NCBI RefSeq assembly: GCF_037975245.1
Contig: NC_092571.1
Coordinates: 14,009,417 to 14,073,416, forward strand
Length of the DNA stretch: 64,000 nucleotides
DNA from: Apostichopus japonicus
Lineage: Eukaryota; Echinodermata; Holothuroidea; Aspidochirotida; Stichopodidae
Direction: 5' to 3'
Shown: positions 32,938-45,608 of the stretch, piece after piece
Layout of the letters: each line of letters begins with the position of its first letter
How positions within the stretch are numbered: the stretch's first letter is position 1
Position numbers and translations under genes: made by a program
Notes under the pieces: generated by a model
Database searches by the model: none
What the model was told of the DNA's origin: nothing
Seen by the model: the letters and a program-made list of their open reading frames with translations, nothing else

Positions 32938-33050
32938 GTTTTAATAACTAACGACTTTTAAAGCTGTCCAACGTCGCAGACGTGCGTTTGTGCCTACATT
33001 TATAAGAAAACTCTTATAGCCTAAGAGATAGAAAGTGATCTTTGTTACAA

Positions 33051-33062
33051 CGCGCATGCGTT
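33051..33062 (-). promoter_or_regulatory. NRF-1-like CGCGCATGCGTT upstream of type A, unit 2
   Basis: About 115 bp upstream of the ATG at 32937. A TTATAAATG sequence on the minus strand at about 32996-33004 could be a TATA element in this copy, but it is not preserved in units 1 and 3. Confidence 0.45.
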
Positions 33063-34456
33063 AATTCCTTTCAACTGTGCATGTCTGGAAAATATATTTC
33101 CGACGTGACAACATGCACGCACGAGTGTGTTTCGAATTTTACACATCGCTTTGTTTTTTGTATTTTTAACTTGAGCAGTTATATTAGCTAAGAAGTAGGC
33201 TAATGATTTTAATATAACATTGTTATTTAATGACAAACATATTTGTTGAAGGGTGAGTGTTTGTGTTTGAATCGTTTGTTGTCCTTTCGTGTTCTCGTTA
33301 TTAATTTAATGCTTATACGTGCCTTTTGAAACAGTTACATAAAATCAAGCTTTAGTATGTGACAAATGTCATTACTATACTTTCATACTGAATTATACGG
33401 AGAAAAACAGAGAATGAGAATGCAACGTGGAGCTTGAAATGAAGCACCAACAGAGCATAAGCATATAGACATTACCTTCATCATGTTAAAGTGATACATT
33501 CATCAAAAACGGAATGACTGTACCTGAAAGTGATGATGCTCTCACGTGAAACATTGAACAAAACTGAATTCGCATTCTATTTTAATCTGCTCTGGTGACG
33601 GGACGAGTGAATTCAAAATATGATGCAACAGTGTAGATAACAACACATCATCATTTGACGGCTAAAATAACATCTTTCATATGAGGTATTAACAAAAAAT
33701 CCGGATTTACTATTCTGTTTTTCTTTTGTTGGCTTTATATTTCACATCCCAGGTGAATTAATATATTCATGGTTCTCGATCATCTGCATCGAATTACTGT
33801 TGGTGTTACTTTATCACAGTTTAAATTCAACAGGCTCGTGGATTCATATGGCAGGAAGATTAGTAAAACGCACTTACAAATGGTGAGACCTTTATTTACC
33901 TTCCGTTGCTTTTTCGGTAGAATCCTTCACCCTTACATATTGAATAATTTATTGAATAAAATTAATCGCATTGTTCATTGTACCGTTATCAGGTAATTTA
34001 TATTAACTATGCACACCTCGTTTTCAAAGAATATGTAAAACTTTGTCAAAGAACTGAACAACAGTCTCCATTTCGAATGTCCTCCAACCCACCTTACTTA
34101 ATAACCATCAGTTTATAATGGTAGTTCTATAATGTGGAAATATATTGAAATCACTTCAGAAAACGAAAACGAAAAGACACATGATGTCATCCTTGTTAGC
34201 GAATAGTTAGAGTCATTTCTTATTGAACAACTTTGATTTTTTTCGCCAGCAGCTAATCATTTGGATATTTCTGTCCTTTTTTTTTCAATCAAAGTAACTT
34301 CTAACATCAATGCATGTAAAGAATTTAAAAATTTACAGTAACGTTTTTCCAGATGTTTAAGGGATTTTGGTTACTCTGAACATGTGTCTCTAACACTCGA
34401 CGGCTTTTAGTCATACATAACTGGGTATGAGTAGATACATGATAGGTAGAGCTTAC
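33063..34456. other. Conserved non-coding sequence between A and B, unit 2
   Basis: Aligns with 17020-18308 of unit 1 except for extra sequence at about 33770-34200. No exon was recognised. It contains the empty site (about 34300) of the MITE found in unit 1. Confidence 0.45.
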
Positions 34457-34937
34457 CAAATAGACGGTATGTGTGTTGCAATACAGTCGGGCCGACAGTC
34501 CAGTCCCTGTTTGAAGCCTTTATGTCAATTTGATAAGTTCCAGCATCTTCTAGTTGGATATTTAGGATTGAAAAATTAAAGTTGAAAAAGAATTCCACAT
34601 GTTCTGAATAAAGGTATTCAACTTGGAATCTATAGCGATCATAAGTATGCTCCTCAAACTCCCAGAATATTGCAGAGTAAAGAAAGGGAGCTCGATGATC
34701 GGTAGCCAGCTCGGTGAAGTTCAAATCAAATCTAAATAGGCCATATATATATCTATATTTATATGAAAATGAAATATTTGGAAACGATAAGTCACAACCT
34801 TCAACCATATAACAGTCTGTTGAATTTACTGTAGGTCCATCTTGACAGTGATAATCACGTGCACAATCAATATCTTCGGAAAATGAAAAAGTGATCAGAA
34901 AAATGAAAAAACAATGTAAAACAGGTACAAATCCCAT
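34457..34937 (-). CDS. Type B Ig-like exon 1 (signal peptide plus V-like domain), unit 2
   Basis: ATG at 34937, 160 codons plus one base, ending at TTTG|GTAAGC (34457/34456), phase 1. Residues 1 to about 21 form a signal peptide (MGFVPVLHCFFIFLITFSFS). The cluster DIDCARDYHC then CYMVEGC follows; spacing of the first pair is Cys-x5-Cys, two longer than in the sister copies. The V-like domain shows LNFTELATD, YDRYRFQVEYLY, ILNIQLEDAGTYQIDI with Gln where the F-strand cysteine would be, and LQHTYRLFG at the end. The exon stops exactly at the V/C2 boundary, so a second domain, if any, must come from elsewhere. Without splicing it would end after another 15 codons (34407). It lies 1.5 kb upstream of type A on the same strand. 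Confidence 0.75.
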
Positions 34938-37035
34938 ATCGGTAGATCGCGGTATTGTGACACAGTAAATATGATGAATTTATTGCAACACTTCGCGCAT
35001 CTGTCTGTAAGGCGAGGAGCGCTGTTTATGAATCAAAACAAGGAGTCGTTCTTAAAAAACACCCGTACATGCGCACATCTGTGTGTTTTCATTTGAATAA
35101 TATATGTGCTGATTCAAAATGAAAATGAACAGGATGAAAATGGAATTAATTGTTTTATGGCTACGTGACAATGAAATTCAATTGAACTTGTATTTTTGAG
35201 GGAAGGTATACTCTGCTGATGTCTGTAGTGGTATCATAACCTTTTAACTGGTTGTCGTAATGGATATAAGGCAATGGAAATCGCTCGGATGATTTTATTT
35301 ATACATGCAAGTCAAACATGAATTGAATTCCCTTTGTCTGCTTTGCTTTTTTGTTGTTGTAAGAAATCATAATGCGTTAAGGTTAAAGTATGAAATTGAT
35401 TGTCGATTCTAGTGAATTTTTCATAGATACTTTATAACTCAACCAGATTCATCACTGAATGAGTTGTTAAACATATCTATTAAAGACGTAAAACATGTCT
35501 TTGAAGCTAAAATGAAAAATCATTCGAAGCAAGCTTTTTATATTTCGACAATTTTACAACCGTACCAATTATTACTTAAAATAAGATAATTGTAAGCAGT
35601 CAAAGTGTGACACCCTCATAGATTTTCGGAAACAATGTCCTTTTTATTACAACCCCACATTGTAGACAATTAATGGGCATAGCAGGTAGTTGTAACCATC
35701 TATTGTACTAGTTTAGAGAGAATATTTCATGTGTATTTTCAATATTATTAAATTTTACAAGATAGTTAAAATATTATTATCATGTATGTGAGACTAAAAC
35801 GTCCATTGGCTGCCTATCTTATTTTCAACAATTCAATGTTTTGGTCGACGATGTGGAGTGCATCCTGTGCTAGAGAAGTGAGGGGCAGGAAATTACCCCT
35901 GCCCTCCCACTTATAAAAGGGGGGATTTTTCTCTCCTCACCCCTGCCTCCCGCCCCACCCACCAAAACACATTTCAACGAGTTTCTTGGCTACTTAATAA
36001 TAATAGCCAAACAACCCGGTAAATATGACGTGGTTAGAAGTGGATATTTCGTTCATGACAATGATCCATTCCTAATAAATCATGACTATGTTACGTCATT
36101 TCAGATGATACAATTTGAAACAGTAAAGCTTCTTTAATAATTTTTTCTACATTTGTGTGAACTGCGTTTCATTTTGATTGGTAGATTTGGCAATCATATA
36201 AAATGGTTAATCGAGAGCGTATGTGATAAATTGGTTTATATACTATAAGGATTACATGTTCAGATCCTGACTGGATCACTGGGTTGTGTCCTTTGTCTTA
36301 CTAAATTACCTTTCTTTCACTCATGTGTGTAACAAGGGACTTAAAATTTTAGTTATAATCAACATAGTGAAATGTATGGCTCATTCTATACAATTTCTAA
36401 GCCGATACTCATGGCTTTATCAGGTAAAATTGGTAAAGGTGAGAACCCGTTTATCATGTAAGATTGATGCGTGTTATAATTTCTTAACATATTTTACATT
36501 TATAATCAGTTGCTACTGAGAAGGACTTACAAACAGAAAATGCTAAACACACATTCCTTTGCATAATAATTGGCTGGACTTACCAGACTATTCTAAAGAT
36601 TTTAGTCAATAATTTCGTCCACATTTTAACATATAGTGGATGACGCTTTACTACAGAACGCGTAAAATGTGCAATCTAACATGTGTAAAGGTGTTAAAAC
36701 ATACTTCATTTTATACTGATTACCGCTTGTCTCTTATTCACAGTTCAAACCTATCAAGCCATGTACATTCGGTGGATTCCCCCAAAAGGACGCGTATTTG
36801 GCCCGCCTTTACGCTCCGAGGGCAACTGTTACAATCTGTATATGGGTGCGAAATTAAATTACCTGTGACCAGAGGTTTACTGTTGCTACTGTCGTGTTAA
36901 GGGCTTGTTCTTTATACGAAGAATTTGCTATAAACTTCAACTACAACAATAATTGTCTAGCAGATAGTATGATCGTAATCATTTTTGACCTTTAAGGTAA
37001 AAAAATCCAATTAGGGTCGTTATCAATTTGCTCGA
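34938..37035. repeat. Duplicon module M3, unit 2 (non-coding)
   Basis: Matches 18780-20259 and 59405-61130. It starts with the type B upstream block (cacttcgcgcatctgtctgt). Landmarks: tttatttatacatgcaagtc (35297), gttgctactgagaagga (36508), gacgcgtatttggcccgcc (36790). The same last landmark is in unit 3 at 60893. No gene was seen. Confidence 0.65.
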
Positions 37036-37048
37036 TTATTGAGCAAAT

Positions 37049-37049
<1 letters not shown>

Positions 37050-37086
<37 letters not shown>
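37050..37086. repeat. (AT)n microsatellite
   Basis: Uninterrupted AT tract. Not present at the corresponding place in unit 3 (about 61110). Confidence 0.9.
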
Positions 37087-37089
<3 letters not shown>

Positions 37090-37880
37090 TATCTCTACTG
37101 ACAAATGCAAAAGCAAAAAAAATCCTAGTATATATGTAATCAAAGAAGGTTTGTCTTCCTCTGTGTGCTTGCTTGTATGTAGTTGGCAACTTGAAGAGCA
37201 GGATTTCTGCGACAGTTGACTCAACTGAGGCTTTTTTACACCCACCACGTAAGGCTTACAAAGAGCAGCGTAGAACATTGGTTAACCTGCGAGTAAAGAA
37301 GCTTGTTTACAAGTGACGAAAAGTTGCGACTTTCTGGACTTAATTCCTCCAAGGTACGGAACATTACGGAAGTTACCACGAATAGCTAACGCTTCGGTTC
37401 TCAAGTCAAGGACAATTTTTACCCAATGAAAAAATCTACAAGGGCATAGAGACTACTGTAACATTATTTTGGTGGTGGCGTGTGTGTGTGTGTGTGAGGT
37501 AATATGGAAAATATGTTGCTTTATAGGGTGATCAACAACTGGTGAAATCAAGTGAGCCTAGTTGACTCTTCAATGCGCAGTGTCATCGTTGATGCATTGA
37601 TCAACTTTATCTCAGTAGGTGTTGGCGGAAACATGAACATTATCCAAATCAAGACGTTACACCATGAGATAGTTGGTTCAGTTGCAGGCGAAAACTAACA
37701 TGTCTTTTTGACATCTTATTTGAAAAAGACTACCAATTGGTTGTGAGGTATGAGACATCAGATCAACACAAAGGATTATTTGTGTTAATTTAAGCCATTT
37801 TTAATTAAAAACTGAGACTAATCATGCACATTAACATTCAATTTAAGATGGCATTGCACCGCCATTTCAAAGAAAACATT
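37087..37880. other. Non-coding end of unit 2
   Basis: Its first part resembles 61140-61390 (text gagtaaagaagcttgttta, tagctaacg). A short GT run is at 37480-37495. No gene was seen. Confidence 0.4.
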
Positions 37881-39259
37881 ATTTCTTTGTGTGAAAACTA
37901 ACCTTATACTATTTAATTCAGTTTAATACAAATGCTAAAGTGTGTTCGTAATAGATCGTCTGCTATATTCAGAGTATGTGTGAGTGTAACTGTTTGTGTT
38001 GTAATTATTCATAATTGGCTATTGATTCAAGCTCTATCCATACAAAGTTGAACATTTAAAATTAAATAATATTTTCCTGCATTAGTTTTTCTTAAATCAT
38101 TCAAGGGGAAAATTTCCCGAATGAAATTTTATCATACAGCATATATAGCTATTCACCATGGAATGATCTTGACCAGTCATTCGTATAGAGTTAGTTAACT
38201 TATTATGTGAAAGCAAAAACCGCTTTGATTAGTCAAAGATAACATTTATTACATCATGATTGTTTTCCCTTTTTGAATAAAAAATCATCTTGAAATAGTT
38301 TAGTGATGATATTTATGTGTATTATTCAATACGTTCTGAAGGTTGTCCAAGTTTATTCAATCGTTATGATCGAGGTATATGAAACAAAAATCCGACCATG
38401 TTGATTTCCTAGTGTTATTTTCTAATAATTTAATAACAAAGTGGGATGATCCAACAACTCCGTGGAGTACCTGCCGTGCTAAAGAATGGGGGCGAGAAGC
38501 AAACTCTTGCCCCTTCACAATTTATAGAGGGAAATATATCTCTTCCTCCCATGCACCCACCCCCCTCCCACCCACACCCCGAAACATTATTGCTTCTTTA
38601 AACGCCTGCTATGGCAATGGGATCCGATAAAATTCTGTGTATATTTTAAATGGCCTGAAGTCGAGGTTTCCTAAATGAAAAATAATTCATTACGAATCAG
38701 TAATGAATGTGTGACGCAATTTTATACATGGTTGTGACAGGACACCATGTGATGACTGCCACAAAGCATTAAGAGAACGTCAAAGTGCACAACGTAGTTG
38801 CAATAGCTGTCAATACAATTAATTAACAATTAAACTAGTCTAGTAACCATGCTCATAAGCATTTAGTTTCAGATGGCGCTGTACCACTATATAACAAGAG
38901 GAAGTTATAGAATTCTAACTGCATATTTCTTTAGGTGATAAGAGTAGATAGAGTATGTGTTATTAAATGTTCTTGTTCCTTTCAAGTAGGAGATCGATTG
39001 TTATGAGCATATATTACAGAGGACAATATCTCGGTTGGAATGTCTTTATCTGTCTCTATTATATACATCATCCAGCAATTGGTATTGGAATGACCTTGAA
39101 CACCTGACCACCTTTCATTGACAGTTATCTGTCACAATATCCAGTAATTGCAAATCAAACAATAATGAAAACCAATAATATAGTTACGGTGGTCCTGATG
39201 GAACAGACGAGTTGCAGACTTACTGCGTTAGTATAACCCGACAACTAGCGAAAAATACA
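37881..39259. repeat. Duplicon module M1, unit 3, first part
   Basis: Aligns with 330-1575 and 62340-63445. It is interrupted by the LINE-A insertion at 39260. Confidence 0.75.
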
Positions 39260-39681
39260 GTTTGTTCGGTTGCTGTGTTGCACCGCATTATTTTTGTTTG
39301 CTCTATTGTGCAAAAAACATGTTTGGCGGACTAGATGTGATGTGGTTTTTAGGGGGAAATTTGCCAGTTGGCAGGCAGTCCTGGAGGCGGCGAAAATCGC
39401 CTTCAAATTGAAGGCGATTTTCGCCGTTTATCTGGGGCTGCCTTTTTTTGACGGTGGTGTGCTGGGGAGGGGTTTTTCGTTTCGCTGCGTGCTGGTCGTC
39501 CTTTTGTGGTTTTTTAAATGTTTGAGTGGGGGGGGGTTGGGCGTTTTGTCTCTGCAGGTTGGCGGGCGTATGTTTTTTTTTTGGCTCGCTTGACCTGAGT
39601 TTCGTTTGTCAGAATGGGATGGTTCGGTAGTGCCGTTGGCCGTGACGTTTTGTATCCCGCATGGCGGGTCACGTAAAAAGC
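39260..39681 (+). mobile_element. LINE-A 3'-end insertion with 16-bp target duplication
   Basis: Starts at gtttgttcgg in the LINE-A RT C-terminus and ends at the tail CACGTAAAAAGC. Flanked by actagcgaaaaataca at 39244-39259 and 39682-39697. Units 1 (about 1560) and 4 (about 63430) have a single copy of the related site, so this insertion is specific to unit 3. It carries open frames corresponding to the ORF2 end. Confidence 0.93.
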
Positions 39682-39777
39682 ACTAGCGAAAAATACAATA
39701 TTTGGCGTGTTGTCCAGCCACGTGCAGCTCAACAACTGATTACGTTGGGATTCTTCGTCAAAATGCCAATGCATATA

Positions 39778-39978
39778 ATCGCTTCTCGGCCTGTTGGCTA
39801 AGATCATGTGTAGTATCTTTTCCCTTTCTAGGGGAATGGTGATACACACCCGACGATGATCACACAGTCACAATATCGATGCAAGGGGACTGAGGTTGAG
39901 AGCGGATCAGTTGTTCAGTAGTTTGGTAGTTTGGTTTTCGTGCCCAGGTTCTTTCCTGGGTGAATGTTCTTAAAAAGT
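39778..39978 (+). mobile_element. U2-headed SINE, full-length copy with 11-bp target duplication
   Basis: The first ~41 bases (ATCGCTTCTCGGCCTGTTGG, CTAAGATCATGTGTAGTATC, T) match the 5' end of U2 snRNA with about two differences, including the GTAGTA branch-site-recognition element. The following ~160 bases are a unique body with two small hairpins (TTCCC...GGGGAA; CCCAGG...CCTGGG), ending CTTAAAAAGT. Direct repeats atgcatataat flank it at 39769-39779 and 39979-39989. Unit 1 has an empty site (about 1672-1690). It is therefore a retroposed SINE and not a functional U2 gene. The body's origin is unknown. Confidence 0.8.
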
Positions 39979-39989
39979 ATGCATATAAT

Positions 39990-40340
39990 AGCTTGTAACA
40001 TACAATTCGCCTGTATCGAGAAGAATATGGTATCGATGATTGTTCAATTCAACAACTCATTGTGCAAGATTGCTTGGTGGTGAATGAGATAGCGTAGCCT
40101 GCAGTAAAATAACAACCAGTTATAATCAGTTTGTCGGCTTGTCGAGACCTCTTTCCAAGGGCCGTTGTTATTCTGGTTTGGGGTAATAGAGGGCCTACGG
40201 ACGGTCCGACCGTTTTTACTTTTGTAGATGATTTGTGTTTAGTTCGGTGAGTGTGTGCAAAAGGGCGGTTCAGTTGGATGTTTGTAGTAATTGTTTGTTG
40301 CTGATAGTTTAGTTAAAGTACGGGTAGAGTTTGGTGTTGA
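39990..40340. repeat. Duplicon module M1, unit 3, last part
   Basis: Aligns with 1690-2030, 23000-23380 and 63700-64000. Confidence 0.7.
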
Positions 40341-43300
40341 AAGCATTTAAGCCGTGACGTTTTGAATTCCTCTGGGCGGATCACGTTAACAGCACAGTAA
40401 AGTTACAACCAATAACAATCGGTTCCAAACCACTGGGAGTACCATATTACGTAACCCCCCCCCCTCCCTCTCAGTGAGAATATCAGCATATAGGCCGGGA
40501 AGCTTGGCCTCGTATGAGTTGCAATAAATCTGACCAAAGTGGTTCATGAGGAATACATTTTGGATATCTTACGATGTTTCTAAGTTACTAATATCCGAAA
40601 ACTATTAGTCTGGTCCCCTTATTATGTACATAATATAGTATATTATAGTAGTTATTTTTCTGGCTCGCTGTAGCGTGGTTTGCAATGCCGTTGGTGATAT
40701 AGGTAGGGTGGACGGGCGAGGTCATTTTTGCATTCAAAGAATTGTTATTTCTTCTTCCTCTTTTTGGATTCTCCTCTCTTATATGCTCTCTCTGGACATA
40801 GCATATTGTTTGATATACTCTGCTTAATTTTATTCATTTATATTTATCTATATTCATGTTCTCTCTCCAGAGTAAGTTTATGTCTTCGTCTTTATTGATT
40901 AAGTGATAGGGAAAAAAATTAATTAGATTTAAAACTTGAATTGCACTGAGTTTGAAAGGTCAATACCGCAGTACAAATTTTGTTTGTGTAACTGAAGTGA
41001 TACCGGGTTGGTTATCTCAATTAATCAGGTTGTTATTTCAAGTTACCGTCGATTCGTCTCTTCCACTCCCTTTCTACTCAGTTCCGACGGTGGCGAGGGG
41101 AAGGTTAACGCTACACATCTAATGCACTAATCCCCTAATGGAATTTCAGCAAACATGGATAACTATAGTGAACAACCCCCGGCATCAAAAGGTTTAAGGA
41201 AATAATTGATCTATTTAGGAGACATGTGGGTTGAATTCAGTATCGAGGGGCTGCCATTTTGATGAGATATAGGAGAATAAGAGATGACAGTCATTGCGGT
41301 TCATTTTTAGGGGCGAATATTCGCCGTCCAATTGTTTTTACTCTTTTTACCATCTTATACTTTTCTATTCATTTTACGCAACTAAGAACCTTGGCGGTTG
41401 AGGGACTAGTGTATTCAGCCACCGTCCCATACGATATGTCTGAGACGCGAAAAACACATTCCATACTTGTCTTACGTTTTCGGGAGATTATCCCAGCACC
41501 AGAGAACGTCATAAAAAGATGTTACCAGGCGATGGAAGCATTACCAAAGACCTTTATATTCGATTATTATAGATAAAAAGCATTGCAAGTGCCCTCGATG
41601 TTTACATTGTGAACTTTTTGAAAGAAGGTCTATGAAACTGAAATGTCGCCCTCACTTCAGGAGAAAGTTATCTCTTGTTTCTAAATGAGTCTTTGAGCTC
41701 CTACATGTGAAATGCTGCTTGTTGTTTGTCATTAACATAACGTCATTTCGGTTATTCTTTCAAAGTTAATTAAAGATAGTCTTCACGTACCCAAACAAGT
41801 ACCTCATATTTGTGCACAATAAGTAACACGCTCTCCTTACCATTGGCTAATCTTATTATAATATGTGTATTGAAAGACATAGATTATACAAGTTGTTATT
41901 TTCTATTATTATTTTAACATGGCTTTGAATACCTCACAGTTGTTTATGGGTAGATGTAATGAACAAATTCGACGGCATGTTTAACAGTATCTATTAAATA
42001 TCTTTTAATAAAAGGATCTATATTATTTCTTGCCTGATCGAGTTATACGACCAAATGTATGTTGTGTGAAACATGGAATGTTAGTCCTCCTATCTTGGCC
42101 TACTTTAACCAACCTTCTATCTTCCATTTGGTTTATTTGATCGTTTTATACCATCTTAAAAGAATATTAATAATGTCTTAGCGTCGCTAACTTTAAGCAA
42201 TATTGTTATTTAACAAAAGTCACGTCTTCCAAAGTTCCTACTCTTTTACAACAATCTTATTTTCAAAGTTGGTGAGCCAGTGATCCTCTAATTTATTATA
42301 ATATCACTTTCTACCCCAACATCATCTCTCAGAATAGCTGCTGCCTAGCAAAAATGTTTCATTTCATATGTTCCCGTGTGCCTCGTAAGCGATATCAAAC
42401 TATTAATTGGGGCGAATCCATGTTTTTTTTTTTAAGGAAATGGATTGCCCTTCGGTCGATGCCTCCTATGTAATCTGAGGAATTTGTAAACTATAAATTA
42501 GGTTTAATATTAAGTCTACGTGCAACTTTGCTACTTTTAAATGTTGATGTTAGGTTAAAATGAGGGAAGCGGTGAACACCCCCATTCATGGATCAGCTAC
42601 TGTGATAATAATATCCACTGAGATCGACATAGAACTTAAACTAGAGCAAGTCTTCTACACTTCTTGACTCGTAAGAAAGCTCACCGCTGTCATATCTCCG
42701 ATCCCGAAGAAAGCTGATGAATGCTTCAACGAGAAAATAGAAAGAAAGAAATATATAGTTCGATGAGCTATCGACTAATAGTTCGATGAGCAGTAACATG
42801 ATTAAATTTCTTCGAGAAGAAACACAGTTAGATCGCGTATCTATCAGTACGAACTACTTGTTCATCTCACCCGTTACATTTCTTTGAATACAAAATATGT
42901 GGCACTGTAACGCCAACATGAATACATGAAAGCCTGTTCATTACGCATGTTCATGAGGTGTTTGCGTGTGAGTTGCCCTCGCTCTCTACTTTGAATAAAA
43001 TTATATTTATCTAAAATTCTAAATGATTAGATTATTTATCATGACGTACATTGTTTTAATATGGTGTAAATGTGTGAGACAAAATACAGTTAGTAGAACC
43101 GACGCCAACATTGTCAAGTGAATTATATGTATTCATTTTCTAATGAATAACGTGTAATTCTCTTAATCCGCTGAATGTATGCGTCATTAGACTTGGGAAA
43201 AGGGCAAACCACAAATCGTTTGAAGGTACAAAAGAAGCGCGCCATTATATTGAGCATTGCAGTTAGCATTTACCTGCAGAGACCTAGAAAATAGATAAAG

Positions 43301-44062
43301 ATGAGTAGGACGTAACGGAGACTCAGGTTTGAAGCATATAGTATCAGCGTAACTAGGGGATGGCGTTTGGGCCGGAGGGGTAGGTGAACCTGTAGGCGAA
43401 CCGGCCTTTGTTTTAGAAAATTAGTTGATTGGATAGTGTGTGTGTGAACGTGGGTTATGTCGTTGTGGCTGTGCGTGTCATGTAAAAAAAAGAACATATA
43501 GTTCTCTAATTTTTATAGCAACTGTTTCTCTTAATACAACCTCATATAGAAGTAGTGTCATTATATTTATTACCCTCTTTTACTCTAGTTCAATGGACGA
43601 AATAAATTGCGTAAAATTGTGAAGAAACGTTCGTACTTTTTCCTTTTTACGAAAACTTTACCAAAATTGCTGTGTATTTCAGATCAATGAAATCATAATT
43701 AACAAAAACAAAAGCAAGCACAATGAAACTTAACCTTTTTTTAAAATATATTCTTAATACCGTTGCTATACCAGGTCAAACCAAGCGTTTTGGTTAGCAA
43801 CAGGTGAAATGCTACGATGGATACCATATTTTTTCGGAGTGATCTTAGATGTTCCAAATAAGTTTTATGCGGCGGATATCAGATGGCACTTGTACCGAGT
43901 AACCTGTTCACCTTACCAATGAGAATATAAAATGAGAAATGTTAAAGGTACCACGAGGTTAGTTCATGAGGGGTACGTGAAGTGCCACGATGAAATAAGA
44001 ATCTAGAGGCAACGGTGATTCGGTGAGTACCAAATTGGAACCTCAATAAGTAGCATGTGAGC
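40341..44062. repeat. Duplicon modules M4 and start of M2, unit 3 (non-coding)
   Basis: 40345-40397 is a ~50-bp remnant of the LINE-A 3' end (ccgtgacgttttg ... gcggatcacgttaacagcac), shared with unit 2. 41330-43500 matches unit 2 at 24680-25400 with extra sequence in between, and 43790-44062 matches 25440-25715. A C run is at 40457-40465. No gene was seen. Confidence 0.6.
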
Positions 44063-44076
44063 ACCAAACTGATATA

Positions 44077-44413
44077 GGAGGAATAGGTGTAATATAGTTT
44101 TTAGAGGAAAATTTGCCAGTTGACAGACAGTCCTGGAGAGGGAAAAGTCTGACATTCACCTTCAGGTTGAAGGTGATATTCGACATTTATCTGGGGCTGG
44201 AGAGGGGTGTCTCGATTCGCTTCGTACTGGTCGTCCTTTTGTGGTCTTTTAAATGTTTGAGTGGGTGGTTGGGGTCTTTGTCTCTGCAGGTCGGTGGGCG
44301 AATTTACTTTTTTGGCTCGCTTAACTTGAGTTTCGTTTGTCAGAATGGGATGGCTGGGTAGTGCCGTTTGACCGTGACCTTTTTGATCCCTCAGAGCGGG
44401 TCACGTGAAAAGC
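44077..44413 (+). mobile_element. LINE-A 3'-end insertion with 14-bp target duplication
   Basis: Flanked by accaaactgatata at 44063-44076 and 44414-44427. The insert runs from aggaataggtgtaa to the tail CACGTGAAAAGC. Its sequence is more diverged than that of other LINE-A ends here (lost ~25 bp in the 3' UTR). Confidence 0.88.
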
Positions 44414-45608
44414 ACCAAACTGATATAAGATGAGTTCTACTGGTGGTACTTAGGTAATGCTTTTGTAAGTTCCGAATAGTGCTTTTTAGGTGATCCGCCA
44501 TACGGGATACAAAACGTCACGGCCAACGGCACTACCGAACCATCCCACCCCGAAAAACGAAACTCAGGCCAAGCAAGCCAAAAAAAGACAACAAACGCCC
44601 GCCGACCTGCAGCGACAAAAAAACGTCCAACACCCCCCCCCCCCACTGAAACATTAAAAAATACAAAAGGACGACCCGCACGCAGCGAAACGAAAAACCC
44701 CTCCCCAGCACACCACCGTCCAAAAACGGCAGCCCCAGATAAACGGCGAAAATCACCTTCAATTTGAAGGCGAATGTCAGACTTCACCGCCTCCAGGACT
44801 GCCTGCCAACTGGCAACCTTCCCCCTAAAAACCACATCACATCTATTCCGCCAATCATGTTTTTTCACAATAGAGCAAACAAAAATAATGCGATGCAATA
44901 CAGCAACCGAACAAACTGGAGGTTCTACCCCATATAATATAAAGCCCTGTCCTACCGACCATGAACGGTCTCCCGTTACACGGTCGGTCCAGGTCTGGAA
45001 CCACTCCCATAAGTTTAAAACAAAGCAACAATGCCAAAAAACATGAGCGGTATTCATTAAGCTGTCACAGCGGGTCCTTGGGCACAGTCCATCACCCAAT
45101 CGCCAATGATACCTTTTAAGGTTGGTCGCCAAGGCACCGTGTGCAATTCTCCATGCAAGATCACGGAGCCTGCAACTATTCAGCCTTGAATTCACCGAAC
45201 GCCATACTTCGGCAGAATGACGTCCCTGGACAAAAATTGTACTCAAGGCCCTATTCCGCAACGAACTGTGAACGAGGGCCGGCTGTGACAGGTCAACAGG
45301 AGGCAACTCAATCAGAGCGGGGCAAATGACACGGACCACCCTGTTTGGAGTACTACTATGCGGTTCTATGTTGCTAAACAGCGCCGGGACCCATCGACGC
45401 AGGTGCAATCCGCCCCACAAACGTACAAAATATGAACAAGGCAACCCTGGGTCAGTCACCGCTACAAACAACTGCTTAAATAACAAAAAGGTCAATTTAC
45501 TTCCCAGATGAACAACCGCTAACCCACCCTTCTCCAGTTTTTGGTGCATTACCGCCCTTTTGACAAGCTCTGTACCACCCGACCAAATAAATGAAAATAT
45601 CGCGCTCT

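Noticed and set aside
36640-36900. 86-codon open frame in M3
   Set aside because: The homologous stretch at 60730-60950 has a different frame structure, so conservation is at DNA level only.
39778-39978. A functional U2 snRNA gene
   Set aside because: Only the first ~41 bases match U2. The Sm site and 3' stem-loops of U2 are absent, and target-site duplications show retroposition.
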